Positions 47,313 through 60,690 of a stretch of 64,000 bases of DNA are shown piece by piece. The position numbers and the translations under genes were made by a program. The stretch is from Dioscorea cayenensis subsp. rotundata. Its lineage: Eukaryota; Streptophyta; Magnoliopsida; Dioscoreales; Dioscoreaceae. The stretch lies in the NCBI RefSeq assembly GCF_009730915.1, contig NC_052474.1, forward strand, positions 841,501 through 905,500, in the 5' to 3' direction. The notes under the pieces were generated by a model. That model saw nothing but the letters and a program-made list of their open reading frames with translations, had not been told where the DNA came from and did not search any database. Position 1 is the stretch's first letter. Each line of letters begins with the position of its first letter.

Positions 47313-48072
47313 AATCTACTATATAAATAATGAAAAGGAAGACTTCTACTTAAAAAACATAATACAAAAGCAAGCAGGAGCTGGAAGTTTGGAATTCCAA
47401 TTTCTCAGCTTTGTTTTGATACCTTGACCCAGAATAGAAGCCATCTCATGTATGCAATTACCTTTTCTTTTTCAAGGCAAAAAGGTATCCAAGAATTGCA
47501 ACCATATTTAGAACCAGTAATAATGAAAGAAAACTGTAACGGAGCGCAGACAAACTCACCACAGGTAAGAGAACTTACTGTTTCACGCCTTCCCTGATGA
47601 CGATGAACAAATGGTTGCCTGCATTAAGTATGCAAGCTGATGGTCAGCAAGCAAAGCAGAGGAAGGTATCATAGGACTCCAAGATTACGGATTTTAAGCC
47701 TTCATTTCAGCAAACAACACTCTCAGTCACCATGCCACCGTTTTCACAATGCATGGACAACAAACGAACTACTCCAAAGGAACACATTTCTCTCTGGCAT
47801 TTCATCAAACAGGCACAAAGCATCATTTAGCTAGACAAGGAGTGCGAAGCGAGAGAGGTTAGAGAGATGTGCAGATGTGGGTCATTGAAAAATTCATTTT
47901 CTAAATGATTTAAATATAGAGATAAAATCACTGCACAACAAACACAACCTCCTACACAGATAAAGGAGAGGCAAGTATATGTATATATTTGATACTTAAA
48001 TTCCATGAAATGTTTCATTTACAAAAAACAGAATGAATTGAAAACAAAACAACAATTCAATAAGAAGCAGTG
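47313..48072. other. Spacer between the unidentified gene and the H+-ATPase
   Basis: It probably contains the H+-ATPase 3' untranslated region and the unidentified gene's leader. A possible short exon at about 47575-47618 (minus) encodes an Arg/His-rich stretch with a GTAAGT donor, but I could not join it in frame to the next exon. Confidence 0.35.
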
Positions 48073-51000
48073 TCACACAGTGTAATGGTTATTCGCCAGG
48101 TCGATATCCAGGCCTCTAAGTTTTGCAAAGGACTCTACCTTGCCTTTGAGCGTATGCAGCTCCCTTAACCTGTGTATATAACGAAATGCTTTTAGTTGAT
48201 AGGAACTGAGACTTAAGACTATAAGTACTATATAAATGAGACTATTAACTATTAAGACTAGACTATAACGTTAAATGCGCTCACCTTGCAAGTTCTGCAC
48301 GTCGTTTAGCTTCTTCGGCCATTTGATTGATGTCATTGAATGTATGACGATCATTGAAGACCTGGGAATCTGCAGGCTCTAGACCATGCAGTGTGCGCTG
48401 CTCACGAGCCCAGGCAGCCTCCCTTGCCTCTTTTCCAAAATCTTTCTGGCTTGTGAATGCAGTCTGAGAGACATTACCAACCATTAGTACTCATGATATT
48501 ATGCAATGTGTGAGTGAACAGCATGGATGGAAATTTAGGATTATTTATTACTGACCTTCCTATCCAAGACAAGGTTCCAGGCTTGCCCACTAAGTGCATA
48601 TCGAACGCCAATTTTAATCGGATCAAGCAGCAAGTAAATAATGATGTTGTAGAGCCAAATAACTCCTGTCCAACCCCAGCCTATGCCTTTGATTCCAGCG
48701 AAGTCCCAGTTTGCTTGTGCAGCTAGCACACTAGCAACCTGTCCAAGAACATGTAAAATGAATGAGATGAAATGCTGAACATACCACCTCCAGGATAGGA
48801 GAGTGGTAACTTATTTCTCTCCCTCCCAAGTGAGAGGTTGAGAGTTCGGCTCCCTCTCACAGGATGGTGGCGTGTCCACATTTATCAACAAGATAAAAAA
48901 TAAATGCTGAACATTTCTTGTTATGAAGATCTTGGGAAAAAAAAAAGGACATTTATCTCACCAGTTGAGCAATGATGAACGCTGAAACAAGAAGCAGACC
49001 TGGTCTTTCCATGAAAGAGAAGCCTCTGGATCGGGTCACAAATATCAAAGCTTGACTAATTGTGCTCACTTGAAGATATACAGCAGATGCCAACATTTCT
49101 GCAGTAGCAAAGACCTTCTCTATATCTGATTCATCAATCTTGTTTTTGTTAAAGTTTCTAACACCAAAAGCATTCTGAAAATGTCAATTAAAGAGGAAGA
49201 ATTGGTTATACACCAAAGTCTGGAAGCATCCAAAATTAAGAGTCCGGTGTCAGATTTACCACAAAGAAGTCTGTCTGATGAGCTGCCCAGAAGAAGATAA
49301 CAGTGGTTACAGCCAGATATGTACCAATCACTACTCCAGTGGTAAAAATTTCTGAGAGTTTCCAACTATCAGGAAGTGGAGATGGCTTGACCCTGTCCTT
49401 GGATATAGTCATGATAGTACCTGAGCATGAACGTGCATGAACAAAAAAACCCAACTGTGCACTCCAAGTCTAAACCTATGAGTAGATTCTTACCATCATT
49501 AAGAATGGCGATCACAAGAACCATGAAGGGAGGAAAATCAAACTTCCAGAAGACATTCAATAGTAAAAACCCAAGCTGTTCAAGGGCAACCAAATATAAT
49601 TAAAGCGATTCGAACAGATAAAAATTGCACTCAAGTGTGCCTTTGATCATATGAATGAGCTTGAGGTCCGTCTAAAGGTGTATCTTTAGTTCATTCCTGG
49701 TAATAAGGATACCTCCATCTAAAGCTAGAACAAATAATCATGTCACTAGTCTATACAGTCATGTCCAACTATTTCTGTGTGTCCATAAATGCATGTTAAT
49801 TGAGAAAATGTGTGGAAATAATATCAAAATAACATGTGCAATCAACGCAAATAGGGATAGTTCACAACTTACCACAATACGTATGGTTATTGATACAGCG
49901 TATATCTGCATGAGAATATAAGGGAAGTAACCGTCAGCAGAAAACCTCAAAATTTGCATCTTTATCTATTTACTTCAAGAGAATTGAAGCTACATAATAT
50001 TCAGGAAAACAATTACAACCTTCAAGCATGTGAATGAGACAGAGAATTATGTGAAATTAAATGATTGATAGTTGGTAACAGAAACAAGAAATGGACTTAT
50101 GTTGCATGACAGTGTGATGACAAGATACTATAGATGTAGATGTTGCAAAAAGAATTGGAATATATGTATTTATCTATATGCCAAATTACTGTATAGTTTT
50201 TCATCCTCTGGAAAATGGCACGGCTTGTTAAAACAGCACTGATGATCACACTCAATCCAGGCTCGGTGAGAACAATGTCAGAGGCGCTGCGAGCGGCATC
50301 AGTTGCATCTGCCACTGCAATTCCAATATCTGCCTTCTTTAGTGCTGGTGCATCATTAACACCATCCCCAGTCATTCCACAAATATGCTTTCTTGCTTGC
50401 AATCTCTGTACAATTTCATACTTGTGCTCTGCAGACAATGCAGAAGAATTAGTAGACATGAAGGGATAATCTATAAGTCTTACAAGCCAAAAGATATAGA
50501 AAAAGAATAACCTGGAAAAACCCCAGCAAAACCATCTGCTTTTTCAATGAGTTCGTCGACTGGTAGCACAGCAAATTCCCCATCCTTGTTACTACCTAGC
50601 AGAGATGAAGAGGGGTACATATTTGTGCCCATACCCAATCTCCTTCCAGTTTCCTTAGCAATTGCCAATTGATCACCTGGAAGTATTTTACGTGATCAAA
50701 GGTTTCGCCTCTCATAGATACAACAAGATGGTTGACAGTTGATGTTGCAAATGCATTTTAAGTAGAGGGAACAACCTGTGATCATCTTGACGCTCACTCC
50801 AAGGTCAAGAGCTCTGCGAATTGTTTCAGCACTATCATGGCGAGGAGGATCAAACAGAGGAAGGAGGCCAACAAATTCCCAAGGCCCTCCTGGACTTTCT
50901 TTAGTACCTGCAGGCACATCCTGAAAGAAAGAAAGAAGAAAGCTCTCAATAAATAAGGCCATATTTACTGCAAACCAAGTAAGGACAAAGGTTACATCAT

Positions 51001-54000
51001 ATATGGCTTGTGTAGCCTAATAGTGAGAATTTAGGTAACCTGAATGGCAACTGCAAGAGAACGCAGCCCTCTATCAGCAAACTTGCCAATAATCCCATGC
51101 ACCTTGCGCTCAATATCAGCCTTATTGGATGCAAGATTGAGAATCTACATGAAAATGCAGAAAAATCAGCAGTATATTCATTGAGACACCATCAAATTTT
51201 TACTTAGTTTAGGCAGGTGGGCGTCTTGCATTAAATCAAAAAATATGTAGTGATATTTTGCAAGTGGGGTTCATTACCTGCTCAGGTGCACCTTTGCTCA
51301 CCCTGTGCATTTTCCCAGAAGCATCTATGTACGTAAGAGCTGTTCTCTTGTCAGTCGGGTTGAACGGAAGGAAATGAACCTCTTTGATACCAGCTCGAGC
51401 CTATTCAGAAAAAAATAAATAAATAAATAAATAAATATATAATAATAAATAAATAAATAAATAAATATTTTCAAATTATTTACCTCCTTAGGATCTGACA
51501 ACATAGAAACAATTGCAGCATCAATAGCATCTTGATTTTCCAGCCTTGAAGCCCTTGCAGCCATTAAAACAACTGTATCTTTTTTAACACCTTTGGCAAA
51601 AACCTGAAAAGAGAATTACATGATGAAGACTATTCCACGAGCTGCAGGAAGTTGATGCAAATCATTCTCTCGACATTTTTTAATGCAAGGGACCGATGGC
51701 ATGATACAGATGAGGAGGCAAAAAGGCAATAAACCTCAATCAAGTTCTCGTCGACTGTGAGCTTGTTAAGTGTTAAGGTTCCTGTTTTGTCACTACAAAG
51801 AACATCCATCCCAGCCATCTCCTCAATAGCAGTCATTCTCTTTGTTATGGCACCCTACATAAAGCAACATCAAAATTAAATTATAAAACTAATGGCAAGG
51901 CCAACAACTGAATTCAGAAAATTTGAACAATAAAATTAATGGCATGCTTTAGTTCAAACCTGCTGGGACAAGCGATGTGAACCAATTGCCATAGTGACAG
52001 AGAGAACAGTAGGCATGGCAATTGGAATACCACCAATTAGCAACACAAGCAAATTATCAATAACAGTACGGTATTTCCGATCATGAACACCACACATCAC
52101 GATCACATCAATGATCATTCCAATAGCAATTGAACAAATGCAGAAATTCCCTATTGCAGTCAAAACCTGGAAAGCATGGAAAAAAAGCAGTCAGTCAGAT
52201 GTACAACAAATGAATGCACATAGATTAAATTCTCACATAGTTAGAGGGTATGGACTATGGAACACACAATATAATAAGGGTCTGATTCTCTTGAATGATG
52301 TTCAAGAATTTCAGATGTTTTCAACCAAAACTATAGTGAATGAAGACTCCTGTGACCTCAAAAATACCTACTTTCTGAAAATGACCAATATGTGTGGTTG
52401 ATTCTACAAGATGAGCCGCCTTCCCAAAGAAAGTGTGAATACCAGTAGCAATGACAACTGCTTCTATTTCACCTTGCTTGCATGTAGAACCTGAGTAAAC
52501 TCCATCACCAGGGCTTTTTGTAACAGGGAGTGATTCTCCAGTAAGTGCAGCCTGGCAACATAAAAGCAAATTTTGAAATTTTAACTCAGGAAGTTCTTTA
52601 TCAACCATATGCATCACTAATTATAAATGTCTATATAAATGGATTTGAATGTCTGCCTGATCAATTTTTAAAGGATCCCCCTCGAGTAGGCGAGCATCAG
52701 CAGGAATAATGTCACCAAGTTTGATACTGATTATGTCACCAGGCACTAGTACTGAAGCATCCTCCTCACTCCATTTACCATTACGTAGAACCTATAAAAA
52801 AAAATCATAAGACAACATCACAAAATTTATCACAGTGATGCCACCGCCAACAAGTTGCCCTCTGATCTGATGTTAGAATTGATTAGCAGAGCAATAGAAG
52901 CCAGACCTTGGCCTTGGGTGCCAACCGAGCCACAAGAGCAGCAGCGGCATTGCCTGCATTGTTCTCCTCAATAAAACTTATGCTGGAATTGATTAGAAGC
53001 AATGTTACAATTCCAATAAAATCATGGAAATCAATTGTTCTTTCCTGCAAAAAACAATTAGCAACATCGCAGAATAAGTTTCTGGTGTATATTGACTCAC
53101 ATAAGGAGATGAACTGAAATTCAAAAGGGAGATAAGTTTGTCCAAGGAGTGTATGGAAACATTATGATAACCAATGAATTGCAGTAGAACCAATCAACTT
53201 CTTTAATGACAATTACTAAGGGGGACTGTAAATTTCTTGGCAAAGGATTAACAATCTAATTAAAGTACTCATGATACCAGTTATGAAATTTGAACGAAAG
53301 GCCTAGCCTCCAAAAAGAAGACCGATGGGAAATAAGATTAGCCATACCATACCCAAAAATAAAATGGGCTGGGGAATCCATGTACCCTCCAATTTGTTCT
53401 ACAGATATGGTATCATCCAAAACTAAGCATTGATAAAATTTTAGTTAAGTTTTTGTGTCCCAGACCTTCCCTCTCAAATCTTTGCCACCATGTGCAAGAG
53501 CGATTGCCATGATTGCTGCAGCTTCCATAACCCAAGACAATGGATTCCACATAAACCCCAAAAATTTAAGTAATTTACTTTCCTGGCAATATAAGATAAA
53601 AAAAAGACTTTGTTGGAACAAATGATATAAGAAACAATCAAAGAAGTATTAAGACCTTCAACAATGATGTTTAACCTTTTTCTCTTCGAGCTTGTTAAAA
53701 CCAAAGACACCCAATCGTTCTTGCACAGCATCAGAGGTCAGCCCTTCTCTTGTACATTTAAGAGCATCAAATACCTCTTCAATAGGAATGTTTTCCTGAG
53801 AGGAAAAGAAGACAGGAAAAGTGTTAGATTAAAAATGCACCAGAAGAACAATGGCCATATCAAGAAGAATATTTTCAGAATCATCAATGAATTCCAAGCA
53901 CAAATGATGGACAGGATAAGAACATCAAATTTATCACTACCCCTACAAAGTTGAGTTGGCTAGGTCCACATACCAGATCGACAGCTTCCTTGTTAATTGC

Positions 54001-54027
54001 TTCCAGAGCAAATGACTTGTTATCCAT
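48073..54027 (-). CDS. AHA: Plasma-membrane H+-ATPase (P3A-type), complete
   Basis: 21 exons on the minus strand: 54027-53974, 53795-53676, 53582-53466, 53044-52907, 52791-52657, 52551-52372, 52166-51960, 51854-51735, 51603-51484, 51400-51278, 51144-51040, 50920-50776, 50676-50512, 50428-50190, 49905-49873, 49575-49494, 49420-49260, 49174-48962, 48738-48556, 48463-48285 and 48169-48073. They give about 971 residues. The pump uses ATP to export protons and set plasma-membrane potential. Visible motifs are LTGES (actuator), CSDKTGTLT with the phosphorylated Asp, KGAPEQ (nucleotide binding), [18 protein letters not shown] (hinge), ten membrane segments, and an autoinhibitory C-terminus ending HYTV, the phospho-Thr 14-3-3 site. 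It is somewhat longer than the usual ~950, with extra residues after the second membrane helix and near the nucleotide domain. That divergence reminds me of the AHA10-like branch, though I cannot prove it. Intron 5 uses a GC donor. Confidence 0.95.
48783..48901. mobile_element. SINE-like insertion in H+-ATPase intron 18
   Basis: A 119-bp segment is bounded by perfect 13-base direct repeats AAATGCTGAACAT at 48770-48782 and 48902-48914. It has a tRNA A-box-like TAGGAGAGTGGTAAC near 48796, a B-box-like GAGTTCGGCTCCC near 48842 and an A-rich right end. These are the marks of a tRNA-derived short retroposon moved by LINE machinery. It is intronic between exons 19 and 18 on the minus strand and does not disturb the splice sites. 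Confidence 0.75.
51411..51470. repeat. (AAAT)n microsatellite in an H+-ATPase intron
   Basis: An array of AAAT/AATA units, with minor interruptions, fills most of the 83-bp intron between exons 9 and 10. Confidence 0.85.
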
Positions 54028-57000
54028 CCTGCTTCCCCTGTGCTCTCAAACCTTTGTAGAACAAAAATAACCTGCAGGCACCGCCAAAATAACATTCTTG
54101 AAACTTAATTCAAGGAAATAATATGACATTTTGCAAGGAGAAGCAGCAGCAGCAGCATAGTAATCAAAAACGCCTCCAGGAGTTAAGGACATCTTATAAC
54201 GCTCAATTAAACCGTTACCATAAATAGCCTTGCCTTTTATATAGAAGGCATAATTTTTGCATTCAAAATAAGAAACCTAGCACAAAATCATATCTTCTTT
54301 CTCAAGAGAAATAATGCAAATCAACCCATTAAAAGACTTTCATTATATAAACTCAATCAATCAATTGATCACTAGAAATATCCTTACAACTCGAGAAAAT
54401 CACCAAAGTTTTAGATTAGCTAACAAAAGAGAACTTTGAAGCTAATCAATTACTCACCAAAAGAAACAAAATACTTTCTGAAAGAGTGAACATTCAAATA
54501 ACAAAGTATGAAATGTACTTGAATAAGAAGCCAGGAATTCTCAAATACCTAACAATCAAGAAGAATGCAGCTTTTATTCCCTCCACCCCCAGCAGTTCCA
54601 AACGTCGATCTCAACTCCAAATCTCAATCAGCCCCAATCCGGAGGGACCGGGGACCGTGATTGCAAATGGAGATAGAAGGGAAAGAGCATATGGGCAACA
54701 GAGGTTAAATAAAGAAGAGCAATGTCGTCCAAAACCATGACCGTGGAAGCGTTGGGATGGAAAAGACAGAGAGGAAGAGGAGGAGAAGGGGAGAAAGAAG
54801 CAGCTGAGCTCCATTTGCCATTTGGAAGTAGACGAAAAGCCCTAAGAAGCTCCATTGATAGTGTCTTGCAAGATGTCGTTTCCCGCGCTTTGGGAATCAC
54901 TCCCAAGGGCCAAGAGTCGCCATTTTCAAACAGCGAACAGCGAGCTCTACCCAATTGGAAGTTCTGGGCCAAACGCCTGGAATGAGTTCTCGGGCCCGAT
55001 CCAGACCCAACCTGTTGCCAGACCCGGCCCGACACAATTGCATATTATTTTCTATGTTTTTTTATTAAAAAAATTGGATAAATTACAAATTTATTAAAAA
55101 AAAATTACAACAAACAATAAGAACCAGACAAACCGCTTAAAAAAATAAAAAAACCAATATCAAAATAAAGTGGAACCAAAGTGAGCCCGATCATATGGGA
55201 TGATGCACTTCACCACCACAACAACAACCACACAAAAATAAAGAAAAAATAAAGTAAAATAAAGCTGAGTCATCATAGTCCACCTCCTCGTAGCGTAGGC
55301 CTGCTCGAGTTAACAGGTGGAGTAGATCACTCCATGGGAGGTTGCGTGGTCATGATGTTGGTGTCATTTTCTATATTCTTCTGATAGTTTTAAAAATAAA
55401 TAAATAAATAAATGTCGAAACAAATTGTTCAGTATTTGACCTTATTATCGTAAAACGAGAATAGCACAATAAAAAAATATCAAATTTAAAGCTTAACATA
55501 AATAATTAATAATGATAACAGATCATCATTTATGGGTGTGAGCTCACAGCTCAAACCCCTCATCTCAGGTAAATGTATATTGAACGATTAATTTTTCAGC
55601 ATGCGTCAAAAAAATTTGAAAAAACATAGCTCGGAATTTCAGTTTATATGGTTTCCAAGTGATGATTCTCTTGGGGAGAGATAAGATTCTAGGAGGAGAA
55701 AGACATGAAAGTCCAACACCAACTAGATCTAAAATCCCAAAAGAAGACAAATATTTTTTTATTACTATTAAATCAATCTCACAACAACGTTTCTTGATTA
55801 CATATTCTTTTAAGGCATAGGTAGTTATCGTTGTTACATTCCTTGTGCCTAGTTCCCAAGATTGAGAAAAATAAACCAAGAAACCCACTATAAATCAAGG
55901 TACTCGTTTGCCAAACAAAGAGGTCACTCTCAAGTTTTAGGTAGAGACACAAGAATTCATTTGCCAGCATTTGATGGCATCTCAAATGCCATCAAATCAT
56001 ATATATAAACAAAGTTTATTTAAATATTACTTTCTTCGATACTTTAGATTTCGTATGATTCCTGATTAAACTTAATTATCCAGGTGATAACTTGTTCTCA
56101 ACCGAATGAAATGCTCAATGACGAGAGAGTTAGACTACATGAAAGAACTATCTGACATTAATTTTTAGAGCACATACATATATATATATATATTAAGAAT
56201 ATTTTAATTTGTCGTATTTCCATTCATTTAATTTATAAGAATTAATACTTTTTCAACATTGAACTACATGCACATATATACGCATCATTAATTTTTAAGC
56301 ACAGAATAAGAATGGTTGGTGTATATAATTAGCCACACGTTAGACATGAAGATAAACTAAAATGTCAGACTAGCAAAAAATCTAATCTGTTATGATCTGT
56401 CAACCAGCTTAATCAAAGACCACTAAACATATTAAGTTGAAAACTCTGCAGATAAGTTTGTGGTGTAGAAATTCAGCTAACTTGTATGAGATGCCCATTA
56501 TTAGTGTTGAAGCCTGAAAATAAAGTCTAAAAAAAACATTTTGGAGGATTTAAACAAAACTAAAAACACAAAATCATGCAAAACTAACTGGGTTAGCATG
56601 CATATATCTAAGTATCCTAAAAGCTTTTCTGCATGAAGTGCTTCATATATCCAAGAGCATATGTAGAAGCAGTAAATTAATTAATTGGCAGCAGACATCA
56701 TTGGTAGAAATACAATCAACATGCATGGTCAAACTGTGAAAGAGTCAACAAAAAATATTCATTAACACCAATGCATAATGTGTAATTGCTTGGATACTCT
56801 AGTTACCTAGTGACATGAATATTCTTTGTAGATGTAGTTTGAAATTTTTTTTTTTAAAAAAAAAGAATGAATAGATCATGGATATATTAAAAACATAGAG
56901 TATAAAATAAATAAATATATAAATAAACATATAATTGGTTTTTTTTAAAACAACTAAAATTTTTAAAACTATTGTTTTGTGAATAACCCTCGAATTTAAA

Positions 57001-57290
57001 ATTAAGATGAGATATCTTTATTTAAGAGCATTAATTGTTATGAAATTAAAAAACCATCTCATAAAACAATAGAATATCACATGCATAAAATATCTACTTA
57101 TATTACAAATATTCCCATAATTATTGCAGATTGAAATCCATTTACGTGCTTATAATTTATTAGAATATCAACAAAAAAGCTTAATTTTATTAAATGATCA
57201 TGTTGCTTAACTTTAGAACATATGCATATATATATACCAATATAAAAGCAGATATTTCTATTATATACCCATGACCATAAAGTTTTTTCA
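54028..57290. other. H+-ATPase leader and intergenic region
   Basis: A CAG acceptor near 54073 and a GC-richer block at 54580-55020 suggest a spliced 5' untranslated region. The GC-richer block has open frames on both strands (54722-54985 plus, 54628-55035 minus) but neither resembles a known protein. From about 55050 to 57290 the sequence is AT-rich and I see no gene. Confidence 0.4.
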
Positions 57291-57291
57291 A

Positions 57292-57292
<1 letters not shown>

Positions 57293-57345
<53 letters not shown>

Positions 57346-57346
57346 T
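57293..57346. repeat. (CA)n(TA)n compound microsatellite
   Basis: About 18 CA units run straight into about 8 TA units, roughly 100 bp upstream of the LINE. Confidence 0.95.
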
Positions 57347-57419
57347 ATATTCATAAAGTTCATATTGGTGTTTTGCAAATCAGTTTTTCTATTTAAGAAA
57401 GAATGACCCTGTATGTACT

Positions 57420-60400
57420 ATAATCAACAACAGCAATATTTCAGATCATTGTGGAATTTTGGTTGACATAAAAAGCTCAAAGGAAAATGTAAATACCCCA
57501 TGTAGATTCTTTAATATGTGGTGTGAGCATCCCAATTTCTTCAAGATTGTTGAGAGAATTTGGAATATGCAAATCAGAGGATGCCACATGTATAGAATCT
57601 ATTACAGGTTGAAGCTATTGAGGGCTGAATTAAAATGCTTAAATAGAAGAGAGTTTGCAAATGTAGGCATGAAATGGAGGAACTGAGGAGCAAATTACTC
57701 ATAGATCCTTTTAATGCGAGTTTGCAACAAGAAGAAAAGAGTGTGATATGTCGTTTGCAGAAGCTCCTATATTGGGAGGAGAGCCTATTAAAACAAAAAT
57801 TTAGATGCCAATGGGTTCATGCAAGGGACCATAATACTAGATTTTTCTTTAGATTTTTGCAACAAAGGAAAGCCAGAAATCAGATTACTCAATTAACTTT
57901 ATCAAATGGTGACATTTGCACTGACAAATTTGAAATCAGAGATGCCATATTGACATACTTCAAAAATTTCTTAGGTAAGGCAGAAGCCAGGAGGGCCATT
58001 TTTTATGGCAGTGGTTTTCTAGACAAAGTTATTAATGATGAGGCATGTGATCCTTTGTGTAAAATGCCTACAGAGAAAGAAATCAAGGGTGCTCTCTGGA
58101 ATATCGAGGATGATAAAAGCCCAGGGCCAGATGGTTTCAACAGCTACTTCTTCAAAAAAACATGGAAAATTGTGGGGAAGGAGGTCTGTCTTGATGTACA
58201 TGATTTCTTCTCAAATGGAGCTTTGCTGAAGCAAGCCAATTCAACTGTGATCACACTTATCCCAAAAATCCAAAGACCACAAAAAATTACTGATTACAGA
58301 CCTATATCATGCTGCAATGTGATGTACAAGATCATATCAAATTAAGATCCTAGCAGGAAGACTGAGAGTTGTTTTAGGTGATATCATCCATATGAACCAA
58401 TCTGCATTTATTCCAGGCAGGGCTATATCAGATAATATAATGCTTGCTCATGAGCTTCTAAGAGGGTACCATAAGGAGAAATTAAGATGTTGTGCAATGA
58501 AGATTGATCTACAAAAAGTATATGATTCGGTGTCATGGGATTTTCTAGAAGAAGTGTTGATGGCCTTCAAATTTCCACATCAGTTTATCAAATTAATCAT
58601 GAGTGATGTCGGATCCTCAGTATGTTCTCAATTCGATTAATGGGCGGATGGAGAGATACTTTCCCGGTAAAGTGGGCTTGCGGCAAGGTGATCCTATATC
58701 TCCACTCTTATTTGTATTATGCATGGATTACTTGACTAGATCTTTCAACAAAATGCCCTTGAATGGATTCAAATATCATAAAGGTTGTGAGGAAATCAAA
58801 TTGAGCCATTTGTGTTTTGCTGATGACTTGTTTGTTTTTGCAAATGGAGATATACTTTCTACTGGAATGATCAACAATACTCTAAAACACTTTCAAGGTG
58901 TATCGGGACTAAAAGCCTAATTTACATAAAAGTGCAATTTATTTTTTCCGGTGTAGATCGGAATGAGAAGCAACAAATTATTAAGCAGCTAGGGATTTGT
59001 GGAAGGTACTATACACTGCTAAGTATCTAGGGTTACCCTTAATTTCCACTAAATTGAAGAGAGAACATTGCAATGATCCGATCTCAAAAATAATCGCTAG
59101 AATATCTTCATGGATCGTTAGAACACCGTCCCCTATGCATGCGACTTTCAATTAGTCAATTCAGTTCTATCGAGCATGCATATTTATCGGGTGTTCGGTG
59201 GTTTAGTCTACCAAAAGTAGTCATCTCCGAGGTGGAAAAAAACTATGTAGAAACTTTTTGTGGCATGGAACAGAGGAGTCCAAGAAGGGAGGCCTAGTTG
59301 CATGGGATATGGTCTCATCAATGTAAAAGAACAGGAGGGTTGGGCATAAAAATCAATAAAGATGTGGAATCAAATTGCACAAAATGAAAACACATCTGGG
59401 AAATTATTCAAGGAAAACAAACCTTATGGGCTACATGGGTAGCAAAAATCAAACCGAGAAGGTTGAGCTTTTTGGGGCATTACTAAAACACTTGGCAGTG
59501 CTTGGAATTGGAGGAATCTCATCGAAATTGCGAAAGTTAGCAAAACCTCCGGTTAATTACCAACTTGGGGATGGCAAGATGTTTTCTTTTTGGTTTGATC
59601 CATGGTGTAATGGTGAATTCATAGTAGATCTATTTCCTGAAGTGAACTTTAGAGAACCATATATGAACAAATACACTACTGTATCTAAATATTGGAATAA
59701 TGGAAGATGGATTATACCAGCGAGATGGAATCCTGAGATGGTAAGAATCTCTGAATACCTCACTTCAAATGTTGCAATTGATGAAAACAAAATGGATTGC
59801 ATTACATGGAAAGTGGAAAAACAAGGCATATATGATACTAAGAGTGTATACAAGTTACTGCTACAACCTCAAATACAAGTCTCATGGACAAAGTTGGTAT
59901 GGTCGGCAGCAAATTTACCTAGACACTCTTTTATTTTTTGGTTGGCAATCCAGAAAAGGTTGCTCACAAAAGATAAATTGATGAAATGGGGTCTAACTGA
60001 ATCAAATGCTTGTGTGTTTTGTTACTCTGTTGAGGAACAAATTGAGCATCTATTTTTCGGTTGTGTTTTCTCTAAAGGAATTTGGTGTAGAGTATTACAT
60101 GCAATTAATGTGGGCAGAAGACCTCTTCCATGGGCTAGAGAAATAAGTTGGTTCTCTCATAAAGCTACGGGCAAGTCTCTATTAGCTAGAGTAAGAAGAA
60201 CAGCATTGGTTGCAAGTGTTTACACTATTTGGAGAGCAAGGAATCAATTAATTTTTCAGAAGAAAGTGGCTAGTAGTGAAGAAGTATTCAGCCAAATCAG
60301 GGAAATCATGATACTGAAGTATGTCTATCAAGTTCCCACAAAGATACCTGGCCAAGAGAGAATTATGCAGAAATGGTTTACTGGATGTAAGACCTCTTTA

Positions 60401-60690
60401 CTGGTTAGATAAACTTAATGTAGCAGCAGCAGAAATGACACCAGGTGCTTAATATCAAAAGAACTATTACTGCTAGAAGTTGTTGGCTCAAGAACAAGTT
60501 GGAAAGTACCTCTTCATACCTTTTTTGTTTGTGTGTGTTCACATTTTGGTTGTTATGAGTATTGGTGATTTGCTTAGGAGCATCCAAATTATCATTTGTA
60601 TAAATGGTTGCCCCATGTTTTTGTAATGTTGAGCTTACTAAATATACTGGTTGATTTGAAAATAAAATAAAAATAAAAATAAAAATCTGT
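57420..60690 (+). mobile_element. L1-type LINE, 5'-truncated and inactive
   Basis: It opens inside the endonuclease C-terminus (SDH motif at 57441-57449). Reverse-transcriptase blocks follow in order: KSPGPDGFNSYFF near 58117, DYRPISCCNVMYKII near 58290, QSAFIPGRAISDNI near 58400, DLQKVYDSVSWDFL near 58505, GLRQGDPISPLLF near 58678 and FADDL near 58816. A zinc-binding RT-associated domain (FWFDPWCNG near 59590; CVFCYSVEEQIEHLFFGC near 60010) ends at the stop at 60412. An A-rich (AAAAT)n tail at about 60658-60688 marks the 3' end. Frame breaks near 58335, 58610 and 58920-59375 kill the protein, and most of the endonuclease and ORF1 are absent. I could not find a convincing target-site duplication. 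Confidence 0.9.
57674..60412 (+). pseudogene. LINE reverse transcriptase reading frame, frameshifted
   Basis: The polymerase is split over at least four pieces: 57674-58345, about 58350-58610, 58603-58920 and 59375-60412. The catalytic motif-A Asp (DLQKVYDS) and the motif-C FADDL aspartates remain readable, so decay is by indels, not by loss of the core. The last piece carries the C-terminal zinc-knuckle-like region found in plant L1 elements. Confidence 0.85.

Noticed and set aside
48783..48901. Functional tRNA gene
   Set aside because: Only box-like words are present; no cloverleaf, acceptor stem or anticodon arm can be formed convincingly, and the flanking duplication points to a SINE.
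54722..54985. 87-codon plus-strand frame opposite the H+-ATPase leader
   Set aside because: No family resemblance; an equally long minus-strand frame overlaps it, as expected in a GC-richer leader.
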